From contig JARLHY010000045.1 in NCBI GenBank assembly GCA_031292015.1, forward strand, positions 1-25,653: 25,653 nucleotides of DNA, in the 5' to 3' direction. This DNA is from Negativicutes bacterium (GTDB lineage Bacteria; Bacillota_C; Negativicutes; Sporomusales_B; JARLHX01). Positions 21,412-25,653 of the stretch are shown here, one piece after another. The notes beneath the pieces were generated by a model that was not told the origin of the DNA, did not search any database, and was given only the letters and a program-made list of their open reading frames with translations. Every line of letters starts with the position of its first letter. The first letter of the stretch is position 1. A program made the translations under genes and the position numbers.

Positions 21412-22563
21412 ATGATCAGACGTTGGAGCAGACATTATACTTTTGGGCTCGTGGTTTTGGGGCTGACGGCCGTTATGACTGGCTGCAGCCGGCCGGCCGC
21501 GCCGGCTCCTGCCGCGGTGGAAGTGAAAGCCATGCAGGTAATCCAGCGGGATACAACTGTTACCTATGAATTCGTCGGTCAGGTGATCGCGAAAAACGAG
21601 GTTCAGATCCGGGCCCGGGTATCAGGCAGTATCGTCGGCAAGATGGTGAGCGGCGGGGCCACGATAAGTGAGGGGCAACCGCTGTTCCAGATTGACCGCC
21701 GCCCGTATGAATCCGCCCTGCTGGCTGCCCAGGCAACCCTGGCCCAGTCGGAAGCCACCCTCAGCAATTCGCACCTGGACACGCTGCGTTATCAGAAACT
21801 GGGCTCGCAGCAGGCTATCGCCCAACAGGTCGTGGACACGGCTGTGGCGGTGGAACGGCAGAACGCCGCTGTGGTGGCGGCGAATCGGGCCCGGGTCCAA
21901 TCGGCTGCCGACGACTTGCAGGACACGCTGATTGTGGCCCCGTTCAGCGGCCGCATCGACGTGAATGATCTGGCGGTAGGCAATTTCGTTACAGCCGGAA
22001 CAACGACCTTGGCCACGATTTCCTCAGTGGATCCGGTATTCGTCCAGTTCAGTATGAGTGAGAACGAGTACCTCCGGTTGGCTCAGGTGGGGCGCGGCGC
22101 CGGGGCGGGCGACTGGGGAAACAGTCTGCAGCTTACTCTCAGTGACGGCTCCAAGTATCCGGGTGCAGGCAAGATCGAACAGGTCGACCGTGGCTTGGCC
22201 CAGGATACCGGAACGCTGACAATGAAAGCCGCCTTTGATAATCCCCAGAAGGTGCTGATTCCCGGCATGTTTGCCAGGGTAGTGGCCCAGGGCGAGGTCC
22301 GCCAAGGGGCTATGCTTATTCCACAGCGCGCCGTCCAGCAGCTGCTAGGAAAAACCTTCGTCACCGTAGTCGGGCCGGAGGACAAGGCCGAATCGCGGCC
22401 GGTGAAAATGGGGCCCCGGGTCGGCGGGATGTGGGTAGTGGAAGAAGGCCTGACCACGGCGGACAGGATTGTCGTCGAAGGTTTTTTGAAAACCCCGCCA
22501 GGCACAGTGATGAAGATAACCATGATCGGACCGGATGACCTGCAGGGTTCGTCCAAGAATTAG
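21412..22563 (+). CDS. RND efflux periplasmic adaptor (MFP) lipoprotein
   Basis: A 383-residue adaptor of the AcrA/MexA family. The signal peptide ends at lipobox cysteine C25 (LTAVMTGC). The order is: barrel strand VTYEFVGQVIAKNEVQIRAR, lipoyl half GQPLFQIDRRPYE, a helical hairpin at about residues 95-160, the second lipoyl half TLIVAPFSGRIDV, a beta-barrel (about 200-300) and the membrane-proximal domain. It bridges the inner-membrane pump and an outer-membrane channel, so it implies a diderm cell. Start: ATG 21412, or GTG 21409, which has better spacing (8) to GAGGAGG at 21394. A longer frame from 21280 is not supported. It lies 11 bases before the pump gene. Confidence 0.92.
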   Translation: MIRRWSRHYTFGLVVLGLTAVMTGCSRPAAPAPAAVEVKAMQVIQRDTTVTYEFVGQVIAKNEVQIRARVSGSIVGKMVSGGATISEGQPLFQIDRRPYESALLAAQATLAQSEATLSNSHLDTLRYQKLGSQQAIAQQVVDTAVAVERQNAAVVAANRARVQSAADDLQDTLIVAPFSGRIDVNDLAVGNFVTAGTTTLATISSVDPVFVQFSMSENEYLRLAQVGRGAGAGDWGNSLQLTLSDGSKYPGAGKIEQVDRGLAQDTGTLTMKAAFDNPQKVLIPGMFARVVAQGEVRQGAMLIPQRAVQQLLGKTFVTVVGPEDKAESRPVKMGPRVGGMWVVEEGLTTADRIVVEGFLKTPPGTVMKITMIGPDDLQGSSKN

Positions 22564-22574
22564 GGGGTAAGCCG

Positions 22575-25500
22575 GTGGCCAGATTTTTCATAGAACGTCC
22601 GATTTTCGCGATGGTGCTGTCGATTATCATTACTCTGGTGGGACTGATTTCGGCCTTTAACCTGCCGATTGCCCAGTACCCCCAGATCACGCCGCCTCAG
22701 GTCAGCGTTTACGCCACCTATCAGGGTGCCAACGCCCAGGTGCTGGAACAGACCGTGGCCCAGCAGATCGAGCTGCAGGTCAACGGCGTTGAGAACATGG
22801 TGTCGATGCAGTCTACCAGCGCCGATTCCGGCAACTATCAGCTTAACGTCAAGTTCGAGCTGGGCAAGGACCCGGATCTTGCCGCGGTCCAGACCCAGAA
22901 CCGGGTGTTCCAGGCCAACGCCATGCTGCCTCAGGCGGTGCTGACATCAGGCATAACCGTCCGCAAAGTGTCGCCGGACAACGCCCTGGTTTTTTCCCTG
23001 TGGTCCCCCAAGAGCACCTATGACAGCGTCTTTTTGAAAAATTACGGCGATATCAACCTGATCGAGGACCTGAAACGGGTCAAGGGCGTGGGCAATATCA
23101 ACGCCTACGGCGCCGACTTCGGCATGCGGGTCTGGCTCCAGCCGGACAAGATGGCCCGGCTGGGCCTTACCGCCAGTGATATCAGCCAGGTGATCAACGA
23201 GCAGAACGTCCAGGCTCCGTCTGGATCCATCGGCCAGCGGCCTTCGCCGCCGGATCAGGAATTCCAGTACTCGGCCAGCATTCAGGGCCGACTGTTGGAA
23301 CCGGAAGAGTTCGGCAAGATCATCATCCGGTCGCAGCCGGACGGATCGTTCATCCGCTTGCGCGATGTCGCCAAAATCGAAATGGGCGGCCGGAACTACA
23401 TGTTCGCCAGTGACATCAACGGCAAGCCGGCGGCGACCTTCGCCATCCAGCTCACCACTGACGCCAACGCCCTGGAAACCGTGAATAACTGCAAACAGGT
23501 CATCGCCGAAGCCGCCAAGCGATTTCCGCCGGACATGGATTATCGGGTCATTATTGACAGCACCTTGTTTGTCCGGGAATCGATGAAGGAAGTGGCCATC
23601 ACCTTTGCTGAGGCGCTGATGCTGGTCATGCTGGTTGTGTACATATTCCTCCAGAGCGGCCGGGCGACGATGATTCCGATGCTGGCGGTGCCGGTGTCGC
23701 TGCTGGGTACCTTCGCTGCTTTTTTGGCCCTGGGGTTTTCCATCAACACCCTGACCCTGTTTGCCATGGTGCTGGCCATCGGCCTGGTGGTTGACGACGC
23801 TATTGTCGTCATCGAGGCAGTGGAGCATCATATGCGCTACAACGGCATGACTCCGCACGACGCCACTGTCCGGGCGATGGGCGAAGTGCAGGGCCCGGTT
23901 ATCGCCATTGCCTTCGCCCTGATTTCAGTCTTCGTCCCGGTGGCCTTTTTTGGCGGTACGGTGGGGGTTCTTTACAAACAGTTCGCCCTGACCATTGCCG
24001 TGGCGGTGGCGCTGTCGGCGATCGTGGCTTTGTCACTGACGCCGGCGTTGTGCGCCATGCTGCTGAAGCCCTACGACCCGAATGCTCATGAAGGGTTTGT
24101 CGCCAGATTTTTTCACCGCTTCAACGACTGGTTTGAGCGGACGGTGGAAAAGTACGGCCGCGGTGTAGGGAACTGTATCCGCCGGGGGATGCTGGGCGTT
24201 GCTCTGCTGGGAGTACTGGTTATCGTCAGCGGCGTGCTGTTCGGCAAGGTGCCGACATCATTTGTTCCCGAAGAAGATCAGGGCTTTTATATCAATTCGT
24301 TTAATCTGCCGGAGGCGTCCAGCCTGAACCGCACCCAGTCGGTTGGCAACAAGATCGGCGAAATGGTGGGTAAGCAGGAGGGCGTCCAGGATGCGGCGGT
24401 AATTACCGGCGTGGATTTTCTGGCCATTGCCAACAAGCCGAACGCCGGCATCATCTTCGCTCGCCTCAAGCCATGGGCTGAGCGGACTAAAACCGAACTG
24501 GACGTCTGGCATCAGATGAATGAGACCTTAGCCATCGGCAGGAGCGTGCCGGAAGCGACGGTGCTGTCCTTTAACGCCGTTTCTCTGCCCGGTATTGGCC
24601 GATCCGGCGGTTTTACGATCATGCTGGAGGATCGTGGCGCCGGCTCTGACGCTGAAATTGACGCCGTTTCCAAACAGTTTTTGGCTACGGCACGCCAGCG
24701 GCCGGAAATTGGGACGATCTACTCCAATTTCAGGATTGATACTCCTGGCTACAAATATGAAGTCGACAGAGAGAAAGCCAAGGCTCTGGGAATTCCGGTG
24801 GACAGTGTGTTTAGTGCCCTGTCGGTCTTTTTGGGCGGTCTGGAAGTCAACGACTTCAACCGTTTCGGCCGGACCTACAAGGTCGTCATCCAGGCCGAGC
24901 CCCGCTTCAGAAACGACGCCAACGCCACCCGCTTCTTCTTTGTCCGCACCGCCGCCGGGAAGATGGTGCCGCTGGACACTCTGGTCAAACCGGTGCCGGT
25001 CAGCGGTCCCTCGGTCATTCAGCGTTTCAACGGCTACCGGACCATCCAGGTCGGCGGCAATCCGGCGCCAGGCTACAGTTCGGGCCAGGCCATCAAGGCA
25101 CTGGAGGAAGTCGCTGCCCAGGTGCTGCCAGCCAGCTACAGCTATGAATGGACCGACCAGAGCCGCGAGGAGAAGATTTCCGGCGGTCGGGCTCCCATCC
25201 TGTTCGGATTTGCGCTGCTGTTCGTCTTCCTGACACTGGCGGCTCTTTATGAGAGCTGGAGCATACCCTTCTCGGTCATATTCTGTGTGCCGATAGGGGT
25301 ATTCGGTGCCTTTCTTTTCGAGTACCTGCGGAATCTGCAGAATAATGTCTACATGCAGATCGGTCTGGTCATGCTGGTCGGACTGGCCGCCAAGAACGCC
25401 ATCCTGATCGTCGAATTCGCCAAGGTCCGGGTCGATAAAGGCATGGATCCGGTCCAGGCGGCCATCGAGGCTTGTACCATCAGGCTGAGGCCCATCCTGA

Positions 25501-25613
25501 TGACCTCGCTGGCGTTCATCATCGGCTGCGGTCCCCTGGCCATGGCCACCGGCGCCGGCGCCGGCGCCCCGTACCCCAAGGGCACCGCTCTGGTGGGCGG
25601 TTTTTTTATTTGA
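22575..25613 (+). CDS. RND multidrug efflux transporter (HAE1/AcrB family), C-terminally short
   Basis: A 1012-residue pump starting at GTG 22575 after AGGGGGTAAG. The N-terminus (FFIERPIFAMVLSIIITLVG), the porter-domain motifs, the TM4 proton-relay pair (GLVVDDAIVVIEAVE) and the TM10 lysine (GLAAKNAILIVEFAK) are all intact. It exports drugs or other amphiphiles using the proton gradient. AcrB/MexB are about 1045 residues. Here the frame ends at KGTALVGGFFI followed by TGA, just where TM12 should begin, so about 30 residues including that helix are missing. The following bases are AT-rich and no other frame restores TM12. This is either a true truncation, a rearrangement or an assembly artefact. 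No outer-membrane channel gene is in the window. Confidence 0.9.
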   Translation: MARFFIERPIFAMVLSIIITLVGLISAFNLPIAQYPQITPPQVSVYATYQGANAQVLEQTVAQQIELQVNGVENMVSMQSTSADSGNYQLNVKFELGKDPDLAAVQTQNRVFQANAMLPQAVLTSGITVRKVSPDNALVFSLWSPKSTYDSVFLKNYGDINLIEDLKRVKGVGNINAYGADFGMRVWLQPDKMARLGLTASDISQVINEQNVQAPSGSIGQRPSPPDQEFQYSASIQGRLLEPEEFGKIIIRSQPDGSFIRLRDVAKIEMGGRNYMFASDINGKPAATFAIQLTTDANALETVNNCKQVIAEAAKRFPPDMDYRVIIDSTLFVRESMKEVAITFAEALMLVMLVVYIFLQSGRATMIPMLAVPVSLLGTFAAFLALGFSINTLTLFAMVLAIGLVVDDAIVVIEAVEHHMRYNGMTPHDATVRAMGEVQGPVIAIAFALISVFVPVAFFGGTVGVLYKQFALTIAVAVALSAIVALSLTPALCAMLLKPYDPNAHEGFVARFFHRFNDWFERTVEKYGRGVGNCIRRGMLGVALLGVLVIVSGVLFGKVPTSFVPEEDQGFYINSFNLPEASSLNRTQSVGNKIGEMVGKQEGVQDAAVITGVDFLAIANKPNAGIIFARLKPWAERTKTELDVWHQMNETLAIGRSVPEATVLSFNAVSLPGIGRSGGFTIMLEDRGAGSDAEIDAVSKQFLATARQRPEIGTIYSNFRIDTPGYKYEVDREKAKALGIPVDSVFSALSVFLGGLEVNDFNRFGRTYKVVIQAEPRFRNDANATRFFFVRTAAGKMVPLDTLVKPVPVSGPSVIQRFNGYRTIQVGGNPAPGYSSGQAIKALEEVAAQVLPASYSYEWTDQSREEKISGGRAPILFGFALLFVFLTLAALYESWSIPFSVIFCVPIGVFGAFLFEYLRNLQNNVYMQIGLVMLVGLAAKNAILIVEFAKVRVDKGMDPVQAAIEACTIRLRPILMTSLAFIIGCGPLAMATGAGAGAPYPKGTALVGGFFI
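25584..25607 (+). terminator. Terminator-like hairpin at the end of the pump gene
   Basis: ACCGC (25584-25588) pairs with GCGGT (25597-25601) and runs into seven T (25601-25607). It lies inside the last codons of the pump ORF. The stem is short, so it may be coincidental. Confidence 0.4.
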
Positions 25614-25653
25614 AACACCATATTTAAATTAATCATAACCCTGCTAAAAGTCA

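Noticed and set aside
1..25653. CRISPR array, prophage, transposase, tRNA or rRNA genes
   Set aside because: No regularly spaced repeats, no mobile-element protein motifs and no recognisable RNA gene sequences were seen on either strand.

Overview
The window looks like chromosomal DNA of a GC-rich, spore-forming, diderm Firmicute, most likely a member of the Negativicutes (Sporomusaceae-like). The basis is the combination of two sporulation genes (a CwlD amidase and a SpoVT regulator) with an RND-type tripartite efflux pump, which needs an outer membrane. No rRNA, tRNA, CRISPR, prophage or transposase was seen. The taxonomic assignment is inference.

Layout. (1) 1-5700: the tail of an unknown gene, a possible tiny minus-strand gene, then a potassium module. 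It consists of a KdpD-like histidine kinase lacking the usual N-terminal KdpD/USP part, a KdpE-like response regulator, a terminator, three TTTAC direct repeats spaced exactly 11 bp apart, a roughly 300-nt leader, a KimA-type potassium importer and a small unknown protein. There are no kdpFABC genes. (2) 5700-7635: a three-gene operon of a TrmB-type regulator, a small TIGR04076-like protein and a cysteine-rich 2x[4Fe-4S] protein. (3) 7642-9308, minus strand: two membrane proteins, one an exact internal duplication, and a small hypothetical gene. (4) 9429-10920: cwlD and spoVT. (5) 11000-12180: two small unknown genes and a 44-residue minus-strand gene. (6) 12395-19981: a FadR-type GntR regulator, a complete branched-chain-amino-acid-type ABC importer (livK-H-M-G-F), a zinc-dependent dehydrogenase and a 3-hydroxyacyl-CoA-dehydrogenase-like enzyme, which together look like one uptake-plus-oxidation locus. 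(7) 19987-21135, minus: a membrane-anchored metallophosphoesterase. (8) 21412-25613: an RND efflux adaptor and pump; the pump ORF stops before its last transmembrane helix, at a terminator-like hairpin.

The most interesting parts are the apparent rewiring of a Kdp-type two-component system onto kimA through an 11-bp-phased repeat, with a long leader that I cannot match to the c-di-AMP riboswitch; the cysteine-rich TrmB operon; the structured elements around the liv operon; and the truncated RND pump. All similarity statements come from recall of family motifs, not from a search.
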